DNA from: Rhytidiadelphus loreus
Lineage: Eukaryota; Streptophyta; Bryopsida; Hypnales; Hylocomiaceae
Assembly: GCA_947034895.1 (NCBI GenBank)
Contig: OX344764.1
Span: 36,458,935-36,522,934 of the forward strand
Direction: 5' to 3'
DNA: 64,000 nt
A program made the position numbers and the translations under genes. Shown one piece after another: positions 49,044 to 63,101 of this stretch. The notes below the pieces were generated by a model. The model was not told where the DNA came from, ran no database searches, and saw nothing but the letters and a program-made list of their open reading frames with translations. Numbering within the stretch: position 1 is the first letter of the stretch; every line of letters begins with the position of its first letter.

Positions 49044-49965
49044 CCCCTAAAGTCCCAAGGCCATTTTTCTGTCAAGAACCACTCAAAACTGCCATTTCTA
49101 CTGTGTTTGTCCAAAAAAACACAAATTTTTTTTTTTGGAAATGAACCGTAGGATCTTGAACTTTACTTGTTTGAGATTATGTGGTAAAAAATTCATGAAG
49201 TTTGACCGTACAGATTGAGAGATATGAGCATTCAAAGTTGAAAAAACAAGTTTTTTTGGAACACTGGACTGCAATTTCAGATGACTTTGATCGCTATTTG
49301 TGGAAAAAATGTGCACTATAGAATTTGAATATAAAATTTATTGTGTTGAAGAATTGAGTTGGGAGTCTAGGAAAAAAAATTCAAAAAATAAAAATTTGAT
49401 TTTCATACTTCAAAAAATTGTCAAGTAGAAGTAGGTCCAAGATTGAAAGAAAAACCAAATTGTTAATAACCCTTTAGTGGGATTGAAATACAATAATCTC
49501 AATGGTGAGATTCTCTAGCAAGAAAATTTAACCTTTTAAAAAAAAAAAAATTGAAAAAAATTGAAAATTGCATTCTGAAATGAATCCTATAAGTTATTTT
49601 TTCAAAAAGATGCTTAGATTGCCCAAAAAATAAGATTGTTCATAACTTTCACATCACTAATCAAAATGGAGTGAATCAAAGCTTCAAATGAAGACAAAAA
49701 TTTAATCTTTGAGATTTATTTATTTTTTAATTTATTTTTAATTTTTGCAATATTTTTTGTGTTGCCTACTGAGTCCAATTCTAGGCTTTTTTGTGGCATA
49801 ACTTTTTCTTCTTGACACCGATTGAAATAAAAATTATATTCTCATAAAGCTTATTAGATTTTCTATCTTCAAAAAAAGTTTCAAAAAATTAGGGTAACTT
49901 TTCAGCCCATAGTAACCTGCCCACATTCCAACTTGTCCTTTGAGGAGACAATGGGACTTTAGGAG
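49044..49965. mobile_element. CCCCTAAAGG-family element, unit 2 only (922 bp)
   Basis: It begins CCCCTAAAGTCCCAAGGCC and ends CAATGGGACTTTAGGAG. The duplication is ATAA (49040-49043, 49966-49969). Unit 1 has the empty site GGAATTATAATTTTCC near 28514. The interior is of the same type and orientation as 40711-41636. Confidence 0.82.
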
Positions 49966-49969
49966 ATAA

Positions 49970-50570
49970 TTTTCCAATTAAAACTGCAATCTTTGTGAAT
50001 TTTTGTTTCTTTGTGAGATGTTGCTCAAGGAAGTAATTGTGGCTTTAAAAACATTGAATCTCCCACCTACAAATACTCCTAGCAAAAAAAACAAATGATT
50101 GAAAGCTTTGCTCTTTGCAATTTAGAAATGACAGTTTTTGAGTGGTGTTTGGTAAAACATCGTCATAGAACTTTCAGGAATCATAAAATCTAAAAAATAA
50201 ACATAATTTAGGAGCTATCAATATAAATGGGAAATTTTGTTAAAATTTCACATGAAACCCAATATTTCTCCATTCAATTCCTTCTTAAGTCCTAAAGTCT
50301 AAAGTCTAGGACAGGTATAGATTTCTGACCGCACAGTGTAAACTGAAGAGCGCCGAGTTTGTGGCATACCGCCGTTTCAACGAGATATCGGTTACAAATG
50401 GTGTGCAATCCTTGCAACAATCATGTCATCTGCTGATTAAACATTCAACCAAACTTCTGATTTTTGGCATGCGTGACTCCATTTGAGCACGCTGTGCAAG
50501 CGATCGTTTGAGCAATTGGTTCAATGGCAATCTGGACATCAACAATGGACACTCAGTGAAATTTAGCCAA
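49970..50570. other. End of unit 2, no gene seen
   Basis: The stretch matches 28525-29524 of unit 1 with a few hundred bases missing. It runs into the unit 3 start with the junction ATTTAGCCAA followed by CTACGCAACCGAC. Nothing coding is recognised. Confidence 0.5.
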
Positions 50571-52110
50571 CTACGCAACCGACTAAGTATTGTCTTCAGA
50601 GAAAGTTTCTGAAACTCTGTGGGAATCTGCGAGAGCAGCCTCCTCTGGCAGCAGGCTCTGACTCTTCATCAAAAGATTCGATTTCAACAAAGCTTTCCAG
50701 TGCCAGTCAACTTCAACTTCCAGCCGGCTGACCGTTGTAATGGAGGTTTCATGATGATGATGAGTGCTAGCACGAAATATATGCGCGACTGAGCCTATTC
50801 GGGTGAAGTTCCGGAGACACTCAGGGATCCAATCACCAAATGAGCAGTGGTCCAGGTTTCCATCAAGGGCTGATGTAAGTACCCAAAACTCGTGTTTCTT
50901 GTAGCATTGAATCATGATCGAGTACTTCAAGGCACGATCCTAAATTTCAGAGTAAAGTCGGATCATTTGAATGTGTGCATTGTTGCAGGAGCTAGAAATG
51001 TGGAATTGCAGTCACCATGCCAAAGCTCTGCATCAAGCAATTCCGGAATTTTTCCAATTTCCCCGGGACGAATTTCCTTGGGCATGTCTCCGGCACGTCA
51101 CCAGTAAGTCTGTAACCTACACCTGAAGGGAGAGAAACTCTTCGCTGCCCACCTCCAAGCTGTATTCCTCCGGAAATTCAACTGAAGTCAATATCAAGCA
51201 CTGGCTCCCAATCCAAAAGAACCTCGGCTTTGCCATTAAACATTATATACTTGAATAGAGATCATGAGCTGAATTTTTCGTTAGAAAAACATGCCGCACA
51301 AATCTGGAAATGTGGTAGAGGTCGTGATATGGGTGGCTTCACTGAATACCGATGTTACAAGTTTTACTTAACCTGTCGTGAGCATCTGTCTTCGATAAGT
51401 GACAGGAACACCAGCATTAGTTGAAGATCCAGTGATTGCCGCAGAATAAGTTCCACTTCAGGCACAGAATGAAGGCACGAAGACAATCAACGGGGTATGG
51501 TACAAGATCAGTTTGTGCTGCAGAGATACAAACAATTGCCATCTGGCCAAGTTGAGAAATTATTGCAACCCATTCACTCACTATATGATGGATCCCATGT
51601 TTCTGCACTCACCAGACTACACAGATTAATGCATTTTGGCTCCAGTTTTCACACTATTTCGGACGCTTTCCAATGTGAGTGAAGGTTCGCAACCAGGGTT
51701 CCTAGAAACCCGCTGTCCCAGTTTCGAGTTCCCCCAGTGGAGCCTCAACATATGATTGCCATGCGTATCGAGAGGTTATACACAGAGGCATTTTGAACAA
51801 TTGATGTGTCCATATTCGTGCTCTTCACTCTGAAGTTTTGGACATATTACCAACAAAGCAAGACAGATCTTTCGCATGATCATTCTACTAAAATGATAAT
51901 TGCAAATTTACAATTACTCGTCGAACATGATTGTTGTGACCTCCGCTTCAATCAAATCTGGCGATCGAGCACCTGATGAAAGCTCTTCAGGAAAATTTAC
52001 CTCCGCCAACTCGTATCTTCCGAGTGTGATTTTTCACGTTGATCACAAGGTAGTTATTGGAAAATACAATTAAAAACTACAGCTTAGGCTGTCAATCGAT
52101 ATCGTCCCAG
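50571..52110 (+). pseudogene. 5'-truncated copy of the unrecognised gene, unit 3
   Basis: It matches 9510-11110. A ~28 bp loss near 50708 removes the equivalent of CCTGGGAATAGAGGAGGCG and breaks the frame, and there is an in-frame TGA at about 50790. The downstream piece around 50990-51110 is better preserved than in unit 1 and ends with a good donor (CACCAGTAAGT). There are no upstream exons or start. It is probably not expressed as protein. Confidence 0.65.
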
Positions 52111-52799
52111 GCCATTCATGAATATAAGACAAGAACACACTTGCATTCGAAGCCATTGATAGTGACGAACAATAAAAGGGGCCAGTTTATTCACACAAAA
52201 GCAACTGAAAGGGTGGTCATCGATCTGGCCGAGATGACTCACGTCACTCATACATGTATGCCATTGCACGCTTAATAGTCAAGCTCCGGTAAATTATCCT
52301 GCCACTCTCCAAACTTTCAGCTGGCCAGGACTATCCTCTCAACCCCCATAAGCCTGCGTACTGACGTCCTTGTAGCTATCTACGAATCCCAATCCCACCC
52401 AATCCATTCTCTCAGAAGGGCTCGGCAACCTCCATCCTGACCACCCCAGTCAGTCGATCTGTGGACTGAGCTAGAGGTCGTCCATGGATGCCATGGCAGT
52501 TGGATGAAATCAACGGATTCGCACACAGTGCAGTCTAACACCACACGCACACTGAAAGAGTGACAACGAAACAACGCACATTGATCACACAAACGGAACG
52601 CACATTGAACCTATCCAACTTCACCACTCCCGCCACATGCAAGTACGAACATACGCGTTGTAGGAAGCGGCGACCCTCGCTGCTGCTGAATCATGCGTCT
52701 TCCGTCCCCTAGCCATGCCAGAAGGCAGCCCCATACATAGGTACAGCTGCAGGCACGGAGGGGAGGATTCGATCAGCAGCCAGCGGTCGAATTGCTCGC
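52111..52799 (-). other. 3' flank of BURP gene copy 3
   Basis: Nearly identical to the same block in units 1 and 2. The candidate minus-strand AATAAA is at 52186-52191. No further gene is supported. Confidence 0.45.
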
Positions 52800-54184
52800 T
52801 CACTCCATCTGAGCGCCGGCGTCAGTGGTGGGTACGAAGACGAGGTCCGAATTCACGAGCCAATGGCAAGCTTCGTCGCCGCGGGGAATGTTGAGCGCGT
52901 TGAAGGCCGGGTGGGTGCTGAGCCACAGGGAAGTGTCGATGTGGCACACGCCCACGGCCTGGACGTCGGCGTCGGAGGCGCTGGTCTGGAGCGTGGCGGT
53001 GATGACTTTGGTTCCCGTCACGCGGTGGCAATAGTAAAGGGCCGACGGGAAGTTCACGACGTGGCACACCACGATCTTCTGGCCCTCGGCCAGGGAGCCT
53101 TTGCGGAAGCCGGTGATGGTGACGGGAGCCTTCGAATGGGCGGCCAGCGCCGGCGTGTTGCTGGTGGACAGCACCTTCACCTTGGAGCCGAGTTCGGCGG
53201 ACACGAACTTGGCGACGACTTCGCTGGAGGCGGCGCAGCTCATCTTCTCTCCCGGCAGCGCTCCGTAGCCGCACAAGTACGCGGCGGTGGCGGTGGCCTT
53301 GGCCAGGTCGCTGTTGAGAGGCACGCCGAAGTGTCGGACGAGCGCCAGGGCGTTGGAGGAGGTGATTGCGGGCAACTGGGTGGCGGAGGACGCCGTCAGG
53401 AAGGGTCGCTTCGGGGCTTCATCGCGGAGGTTTGCGTCGAGCGTCATCGTGCCGCCCACCACGAGCGCGGACTCCAGGAAAAAATCCCGTTGGATGTCAT
53501 TGATGGTGCCGATGGATTGGTCGCGTTGGACGCCGTTGGAGGACGCTGTTTGGAGGGTGCTCTCTGAGCAGACCATCCCGTTGGAGCTGCAAATTGCGGC
53601 CACTTTCTCCGCGTCCGTCCGTTCACCGGTGGAGACGGGCCTCGCTCCGGTCACCTGCGAGTGCATGAGATTGAACATGGCAATCAGTCAGATGGAACAC
53701 ACGGAGTGACCAATTCGTTGGCTTCGCGACTCAATCGATAGGTAGGAGCTTTCTATTGCATGCATGTTTACTTGCAATGTATGTCCTCAAGCAATCATTG
53801 CACATTCCAGACTAGTGAGAGCCAATTGATTCAGGAGAAGCACATGACTTTTGTGCAGTTCGTGAACATCCAATTTAATACGTTTGCTTTGCAATTTATC
53901 GATGGAGAACATGCATGCATGGCTTGCAAGGTACATGAAATGGGAGCATGCAGCTACCTACTGAATCCTCAAGAGCATATATGCAAAGTGCAGCTAGCTA
54001 GTCAGCGGTTAACGGACAACATGCATGCATGCATCCTAGCAAGCTCGAAGTCGATCACTGTGACAAAAACAAAGGAATTCAAATGGTATGGTATTCGATC
54101 GTTCTGATGACTACTTACGGTGGTGACCGCGGCCATGATGAAGAGGGTCCGCCACACGACCATCAAGCTCCACTGCTCACCCAT
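52800..54184 (-). CDS. BURP-domain secreted protein, copy 3 (two exons)
   Basis: Exon 1 is 54184-54119 (22 codons). Its donor is GTAAGT, a stronger match to consensus than GTAAGC in copies 1 and 2. Exon 2 is 53654-52800, stop TGA, giving about 306 residues. The four CH pairs and the terminal Phe are as in copy 1. Differences seen against copy 1: SIGTIND for SISTIND just before the domain and SSEVVAK for SSEAVAK inside it. The frame is intact. The TATA box is at 54351-54357 and the intron has RY motifs. Confidence 0.9.
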
Positions 54185-54350
54185 GCTGCGGACGAAGGGC
54201 CTGAACGAGCAGGCAGCGGACTGGCAAGGAATGATCGAAAGCAAGGAGACTGAGAATGATCAAGCAAGTGCAGTGAAGAGGAAGACGACTGTTGATGTGG
54301 ATACTCAAGGCAAGGAAGGCAGTGAGATTGGAAGTGCAGGGAGGCTTTGA

Positions 54351-54357
54351 ATTTATA
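54351..54357 (-). promoter_or_regulatory. TATA box of BURP copy 3
   Basis: TATAAAT on the minus strand, in the same relative place as in the other two copies. Confidence 0.5.
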
Positions 54358-57149
54358 GGCAACTAAACCGCCCTCGAATTTTTAGTTCATAATTGTTTCA
54401 TTCCGCTCAGTTTTCTTGGCTTACTTTAGCTAGCTTGACCTTCTAGCTAGCTTGTGAAGGGCGTCTTGGCTTGGGTGGATCATTGATGCCGGGCCCACAC
54501 TTGCATGCTGCGCCTCCACTGCGTCCAGACGCTTGATTGATCGTACGTGGATCATTGATGATTCGGGGCCAGCCCTGGCCCCTGGCTCGCCTTGACTGCT
54601 TCCGAATTGACAAGGACTTGGAGAACGATGTGTGAGCAGCTGGCTCATGAGCTCCGGGACCCAGTTTAGTTGCTTCAGGTGGTAGAATTGCATCGTGATC
54701 TAGCTAAACTTGCGCAGGTCGACTAGGGCTAGGGCTCCATGATAGTTCTGTTGATTCATTGCATTTGAGCATGAGATTGGCCTGGGCTGCCACTGTGGGT
54801 CATGGGGAGCATCCACCCACCTGCATTGCTGTTCCTGATGTGAGTTCTGGGCACCCTGTCTCAATTTTGAATCTTCTTGCTTGATTCTTTGGCCAGGCTT
54901 CTGTTGGGATATTATCTAGCTAGCATCTATCCATGTGGCGTGGCTGGTGTCGTGGAGTTTTACCCTTTCTTTGAATTGCTCTCCCCCTGATCAAGGTAGA
55001 AATGGCCAATCACATCATGTCCAGCTAGCTGCAGGACCACAAGATTCGTCTTGCACGGATCATTCAATCAGAGTGACTCTTTTTTCGTCCTAATACACAG
55101 AATCAGCCAACGACGCTACTACGTCAGTGATGATGTCAAAATTCAATTGGATGTCGATCGAGGAACCTTAAGATGGCCATAAAGTGGCACACCTTGTTTT
55201 CGATCGGATCGAAATGCACGCTTTGGTAGATCTACTAACATGCCTTGGTGAGCTCTAATGGTCGTTGGGTAATCAGATTCCCAGACTGGATGAATTGAAG
55301 CACATAGCCAGCACGTGTTTCATTTCTTCGAATGATAACTAAGGGTTATGGCGCATGTATGTTGCCATATGTTCCGTCCGTGACACTTTGTCACGTTGAA
55401 TTGAACCTTATGTCCCCATGATCCAGGAATTTCACGCTCGGAATGATGGGTGTTGCATACACTCGATCAGGCAGTACTTTTGTACTAAAAACTCGAATGA
55501 TCGATTAGCAGCCGTGACGTCGAGCAAATTTCTATACTCGAAATCCAAGAGTTCTATAGAAGTGCAAAAACATCTGATCTCAAACTGAATGATTGATTGT
55601 TTCGTATTTGTTTCAAATTTTCTGTGAACAGATCATTGAGAGTGACTTGGTTGGCTCAATTTCAATTGCAATTGTTGATGGATTGCTATTGAATTGGTCA
55701 AACGATCTCTTACACGGCGTGCTCACATGGCCGGAGTCACCCATGCAAAAGTTAACCCAAGGTGGTGGTAGTGGTCATATTTTTCCCACATGTAAACCCT
55801 CCTACTTTGCTTCCCCTGTGGGATTGCACACCATTTATATTGTAAACTTCTGAATTATTTTTACTCTCTGTTTAGATTTTATAATCCCAAAAGTTAATTC
55901 TAGGACCATGTTTTTATCAAAGACCACTTCAAAACTATCATTTCTAAATTGCAAAGACCAAAACTTTGAAACATTTGTTTCTTTCACTACTAGGATTAAT
56001 TTGCAAGGGTAAGCAATGTTTATGATGCCACATCACTCCCTTTGAAAGCCACAGTCACTACCTTTGAAAGCAATGTCTCACAGGAAAAATCTTTTCAAGA
56101 ATCAAATGTTGCTTCAATTAATTCTTGAAATGTTCTCAATGTTGTACATTTTGACATTTGAAGGCATTCTCTAAAAGTCTTAATAGTCTTAGTAAGTTGA
56201 TAGAGGAAGAGAGAAGATGTAAATATTTTAAGAAGTTCAAAACCTTAAATTCTAAAGTATTAAGGCTTCTTTTTCATCAAAAAGCACTCATAATTGTAAT
56301 TTCCATAATTTTATTGCATTGAGTCAAGAATACAAAATAATCATTTTATTTGAATATATTGAATCATAGGATCTTAATATAGTCATCTTTAATATAAAAA
56401 CATGAAGGGAAATATTTAGAAAGTTTGACCACATAGAATGGAAGATTTAGATTCAATTGTAAAGTGTATTGAATTAGGGAACCATGAGCTAGCATTTGAG
56501 AAAATGACATGACAATATTCCTTTGAGCAACAAAACCAAGATTGGATGGAGTTTTAGTGTTGTATTTGTTTTGTACTATTATCAATTAGTTAAACCTCTT
56601 TTGATACGATTGTTACCATTAAAGACAACTTTTACAATGAACTATATTAGCATTTGAATTTGAATTGATGATACCTTTTGGGGAGACATTGCCTTTGTAG
56701 ATTATAAGAATGCTCAACAATTCTAAGTTCATTGAATAATGCTAAGGTTTAGGTAAGAATTAATGGTCATGCTTAATAATTCTCTTAATATTGCATGTGT
56801 TATCAGTCTTAATTGGCACATATAATATTCAAATATCTTGAAAATAATCTCACAAATAAATAGTAAATATATACAATCATGGTTCTTTTCACACTGCCTT
56901 AGAGGTTTCTGTAGTCTTTTTTAGAAAGGCTAAAGAGTTGAAAACTTTACTTGATTTTCAAAGTTTGTTGATGCACCTCACTATGTATGGCATTGAATGA
57001 GGATGAAGTGAATTTACTTCAATTTGTTTTTTTCATTTTCTTGGTGATTGCCTCTCAACAAAGGCATTGTCTGCTACCAATAGATATTAAATAATCTAGA
57101 ATTGTCTACAAGTGTAGGTATAGTTGCACTCCCATTCATAGTCATTGTT
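54358..57149. other. Upstream region of BURP copy 3 and AT-rich spacer
   Basis: To about 55610 it is almost identical to unit 2. Further right it is AT-rich and carries the empty sites for the unit 1 insertions (hAT-like at 56286, 724 bp at 56508, 344 bp near 56800) and for the unit 2 element (56738). No gene is supported. Confidence 0.5.
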
Positions 57150-57305
57150 GCATGGCTACAACAATTTGATGAGCATTTTTGGTAGATTAATCCTCATCAA
57201 TATATGTATCTCGATGTTGTAGGAAATTGATGTTTGGCATACCTCCCATGACCTATTGACCTCGTCCATGACATGCCTGATAAAAAATATTTTGACACAA
57301 GGCCT
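57150..57305 (+). pseudogene. Truncated Harbinger transposase remnant, unit 3
   Basis: It matches only the start of 18300-19130 (ACAATTTGATGAGCATTTTTGG to AAAAATATTTTGACAC) and then breaks off where the ~5.5 kb deletion begins. The catalytic-region similarity seen in units 1 and 2 is missing. Confidence 0.5.
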
Positions 57306-57370
57306 TATTCGTTAATTTGAGACAATTTGACAATTTTGAGACTTTGAAAATAGAGGTGTGAAGCTCTAAT

Positions 57371-57510
57371 ATAGGCAATTTCGTTAAAATGGCGGCAGTT
57401 TTTTGCCATTTTACCGGAATGTAGTGTTATTTTCTAACAAATGCAGTGCCATTTTAATGGAATGTGGTGCCATTATATTGGAATACCGCCATTTTAACGA
57501 AATTGCCGAT
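57371..57510. mobile_element. 140 bp MITE, copy C, unit 3
   Basis: The ends are ATAGGCAATTTCGTTAAAAT and, reversed, ATCGGCAATTTCGTTAAAAT. The 4-bp duplication is TAAT (57367-57370, 57511-57514). It is a variant of the 161 bp family with a shortened interior. Confidence 0.82.
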
Positions 57511-57514
57511 TAAT

Positions 57515-57904
57515 GAAGTAATACTTGTCAAACTCAAAAGAAAATAGAAATTATTTAACACATTTTTACAATGACTTGAGACAATAGGGTGGGTGACGGT
57601 CTTGAGGTACCTAAACCTAATGGCGTGGTTGCGGGTTTGATACCTGGTGGTAGCAAGTTCTTTACCTAGTGTGAAATTAACCTCTCCTATGACAGAAAAC
57701 ACTTGTAGTGTAATTCCTTAACATACTCCCCCCCCCCCCCAACTAGTATATAATTATGCATGAAGCAAATATAATTTCTGTTGATTTGGTAGCGTTGATT
57801 TGGTTCATTTTTTTGTTGATTTGGACAGTAATCAAATGATTTGAATAGAAATCAACAAAAAAGGGAACCAAAACAATGCGACCAAATCAACAAAAAAACT
57901 AAAT
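57515..57904. other. Unit 3-specific filler with poly-C run and fold-back
   Basis: This sequence has no match in units 1 and 2 and joins the two sides of the large unit 3 deletion. It contains a tRNA B-box-like GCGGGTTTGATACC at 57631-57644 (possible SINE fragment, weak), a run of 13 C at 57728-57740, and an inverted repeat of about 112 bp at 57780-57891 (GTTGATTTGGT ... ACCAAATCAAC). Confidence 0.5.
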
Positions 57905-58420
57905 TTTCTAAAAATGGAATGACATTTGCCTTTGTTGTCTCATTTAGCAAAGTGTCCAAGGTATTGTACCATGTCCACTTTGCAAGGCCGGAGTTGTCCA
58001 TAGAAACATTGTAAATCTTCTTGTGGCGGAAACACAGTTGTTACATCTCCTCCCACTTGTCTTTGAGATGTACCTCCTGATGACTTGCTTCCAATGGATA
58101 ATGTTCAACCAAGTGATCACGCATTAAAGCCTAGTCTTTGGCTCTGAAAAATTGCCACTTTGATTCTTCAATGTGTTTAGGTAATGTAAAGGACTAAAGG
58201 CAGAATGGAGCTAGTGGTTGCGGACTTGCGGGCACCTTTGTTGGAATAGCAATGGGTTTTTGAAAACCATCCCCCTCAAACTCCTCCTTTGACAAACTAT
58301 CTGCATTATCATCACTTTCAAACATCATGCTTGCCAATGTGCATGGGTGGGTCATCCAAATCCTCAAAAGAAAGTGAAATAAAGAATCCCAAACTAACAC
58401 TAAACTTCACTCAAGACTCA
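57905..58420 (-). pseudogene. Harbinger-associated Myb/SANT-like remnant, unit 3
   Basis: It matches 22340-22900. A further deletion near 58180 removes the equivalent of the LLDMLH block, so only the acidic N-terminal piece (open on the minus strand 58400-58194) and a decayed C-terminal piece remain. Confidence 0.4.
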
Positions 58421-60609
58421 AGAGTTGCACCCTAAACTATAAGAGCACTTTAAGAGTCTCTCACACAATCCCTAAAGTGTAGAAGTGCACTTTGGAGTCC
58501 TTGGAGTGGTTTCTGGAGTCTTTCTTTTGTAGTGGTGAAGTTATAGGGGGAATGAACTTTAATAGTGAAGAATGTGTCATTTCTTATCTGACTTTGGTGC
58601 GGTTGGAAGTGGCTCCTTGTTTTTTGAAGCTTTGAGTAAAGCCGCCCAAAGCCACTCCCAGAAATGAGTTTCATCTTACAAATGCAGTCATTTCTTGGTT
58701 GAATTAAGCTTTTGTGCAACTACAATTGCAATTGTTATTAGAAGATTTTCAGGCATTTAAAAGACTACGAGTTCCCCATAAGGTAGTTGACTTCATTCTA
58801 ACCATTTAAGTAAATTAATGTAGTTCCAATATGCATTTGGTGAGGAGAGAAATCCCCCTTGTAGAGAAATAGATTTGAAGAGGAATCCGATTTTTTTTCC
58901 TTTTTTCCCCTCAAAAACAAAAAAATTATGAATTTTTTTTGTAAAGATTCCTTTCAATCCATTTTTGTTGTATAGGGTACTGCATTTCCAACCATAGGCT
59001 GATTACAAAATTGACCATGCATCAAAGTAGGTGATAACTGTGGCTTCAAATGTACATCTTATGATCATTGTATAAATTCAATGTACACCTCCCCAACATT
59101 TGTATTGCATGAGCTGTCACCTAACCACGTGAACAGTCACAAGTGATTGGAAATAAAACAATCTAACTAGCAAAAATAGATCAGTGATTGGAAAGAGGTC
59201 GTCTACCTTAGTTCTTGTACTGTAGGAATTTGGTTGCAGTAGCAATCTAATGCAATCTAACAGTCATGGCCAAGACACTACCACGTTAGGTAATATTAAT
59301 TGATTAATTTTAAAAGATTATTTTCAAAAATTCATTTATTAATTTTATAATACTCTCCTAGCACCGTAGTGCTTCCTAGATGTGGAAATAGCCCCAAAAC
59401 ACTGAAACAATCTTCAAGAAGCTCCAAATCTCCCCTAATATTTTTAGTTAAATTTAATTTTTTGTGATTTCAAATTAACCAAGTGGATTTTTCAGAGTGT
59501 AGACTTGTCCACATGGACAAGTATAATGAATATGGGATGGAGAATAGGATGATTGCTAAAAAGACATGTCCTGTTTTCCATCACATCCTCTATGTTCATT
59601 TGTTTTTTAGCCATAACTTCTGCGTTTTTGTTCCAAATGACTCAATATTCACAGGTAAAATAATCATGACTATTATATGCCTTGCCAATTTTTTTTTTCA
59701 CAATTTTCAAAAATGTAATATTGTCCAATAATAGCCTCCAATTTTATATCACACTTGCCAGTTTTGATTGTTCTAGATCTACTTAGTTCCTTGAAAATGA
59801 ATTTGGAGTTGAAATTAAAAAAAATTGGTCTTCTAATAGACTTGTAGCCACTATTCAAAAGACTTCTAAAACTAGTTAATTTCATGTGGTGTGGAAATCT
59901 ATAAAGTCAATTTCTTTTAGCTTGCATTTTGAAACATGCAAAATATTATTTTGATGGTTCTTTGGTAAGTGATGATGTCCATATAATTGTTACAAATGGA
60001 CAATTTTTATTTGATTTATCTAATTTTTTTCCTATTTTTAACTAACTAAAACATCAAAGTATCTACTTTCTTGAAATTTGGCATGTTTCTTGTTCTCCTA
60101 CTTAGAGAATTTTTCTATGATTTTCCTTTGGTGGTTACCTTCATCTTAAAGTGTATATATTTCTTAAAAATTGTTTTTCTAACTATAAAGGGCTCTTGAA
60201 AAAATCATGAGTGTTGTTAGAAAATACAACAAATAGATTAGGTATTTTCTACAATCATCCAATCACTCATGTTCATTCTAAATTTGAACTTTGTTACACT
60301 CCCATAAGCTTACACCTCACTCTAGCATAGTGAACATTTTGAAAGTTCCCTATAGACACTGTAATAGAAATCCCTTGTAACAATTCAATTTTTTATTTCT
60401 TTTTTCTACTGAAACAACGAATTCTATTGAAGGGGAGATTTGTGCAATTTTCAATGTTATTTGAAGATGTCTCCAACTCCAAGTCAATTCCATTTATGAA
60501 ATTCAATATTCTAGAATTTACAACAAAAGAATTGGCAAAAGCTAGCAGGGACAACTACAAAATCCCCCGATACTAGTCACAGGGAAATCACTCTTAATTT
60601 ACACATTAA
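58421..60609. other. AT-rich unit body, unit 3, no gene seen
   Basis: It aligns in pieces with 22901-25150 of unit 1. Between about 58750 and 59220 it differs from the other units. No coding sequence is supported. Confidence 0.45.
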
Positions 60610-62336
<1,727 letters not shown>

Positions 62337-62344
62337 ATCATGTT

Positions 62345-63093
62345 CACGGGGAGGACTCTCTCCACGTTTTAGCAACCCACATGCGGCGGAAAAAGTAATA
62401 CAAGTAATACACCTTAAAATTTAATATTTTTTTCAAAAAATAAATTATGGATAGATTTTACTACTTTAGAAGTTTATGTTTTGAATTATTGGCATTTTTT
62501 TTATGCTAATAGTAATTAGTTATAAATTTTTGAAGAAAAAAGATACATTGTAAAGCTGAAAATAACTTTCACACCTCAATATTATATAAGAAAAAAGATT
62601 TGAAAAATGAAAAAATAATTCTATAGAATAGCTTTCTATTGAAAGTTCATTTTGGTTGAATATTGATGCAATAGTCATCTTCATGAGAGCTCTATAAATA
62701 TTTTAGTTGGAGAACATGCCATTTTAGTTCATTTTTCAACCCTTTCTAAACAATACATCTAATGTTATTTGGAATTATAGTCAATTTCGTTAAAATGGCG
62801 GTATTCCATTGTAATGGCACCACATTCCATTAAAATGGCACTGAATTTGTCAGAAAATAACACTACATTCTAGTAAAATGGCAAAATGTGTATCAAAAAT
62901 GGCAAAAAAATGACGCCATTTTAACGAAATTGACTATAATTGAAATTTTTGTCAATAGAAACCTTTAATCATTGTTAAACAAAACTCAAAATTTTAGGAT
63001 GAAATTATAGTTTATTCAAGGTGTATTACATGTATTACTTTTTCCACCGCCACACGTGGGTACCCCAAATGTAGTGAGAGTGTCCTCCCCGTG
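62345..63093. mobile_element. hAT-like element with nested MITE, unit 3 (749 bp)
   Basis: It begins CACGGGGAGGACTCTC and ends GAGTGTCCTCCCCGTG, with terminal inverted similarity of about 80 bp. The 8-bp duplication is ATCATGTT (62337-62344, 63094-63101). The interior is the reverse complement of the interior of 15559-16121, but the termini differ. Units 1 (about 27317) and 2 (about 47813) have the empty site. The MITE copy D (161 bp) lies inside it. Confidence 0.87.
62777..62937. mobile_element. 161 bp MITE, copy D, nested in the hAT-like element
   Basis: The ends are perfect inverted copies for more than 20 bases (ATAGTCAATTTCGTTAAAAT). The 4-bp duplication is AATT (62773-62776, 62938-62941). 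It is nearly identical to copy A and in the same orientation. Confidence 0.88.
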
Positions 63094-63101
63094 ATCATGT
63101 T

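Larger units (their letters stand above)
29688..50570. repeat. Tandem unit 2 (about 20.9 kb)
   Basis: This is a direct copy of unit 1 in the same order. Differences I can place: loss of the equivalent of about 9893-11113, an extra hAT-like element (36073-36634) and MITE (35907-36067), a 725 bp element at a different site from unit 1, a 1.65 kb insertion (about 38690-40340), two extra ~920 bp TTAA/ATAA elements and a CACTA fold-back (43549-43764). It lacks the unit 1 insertions at 15559-16121 and 17346-17689. Confidence 0.9.

Noticed and set aside
57590..57700. Possible SINE or tRNA fragment
   Set aside because: Only a B-box-like motif is present; no convincing A-box at the right distance, no A-rich tail and no tRNA fold.
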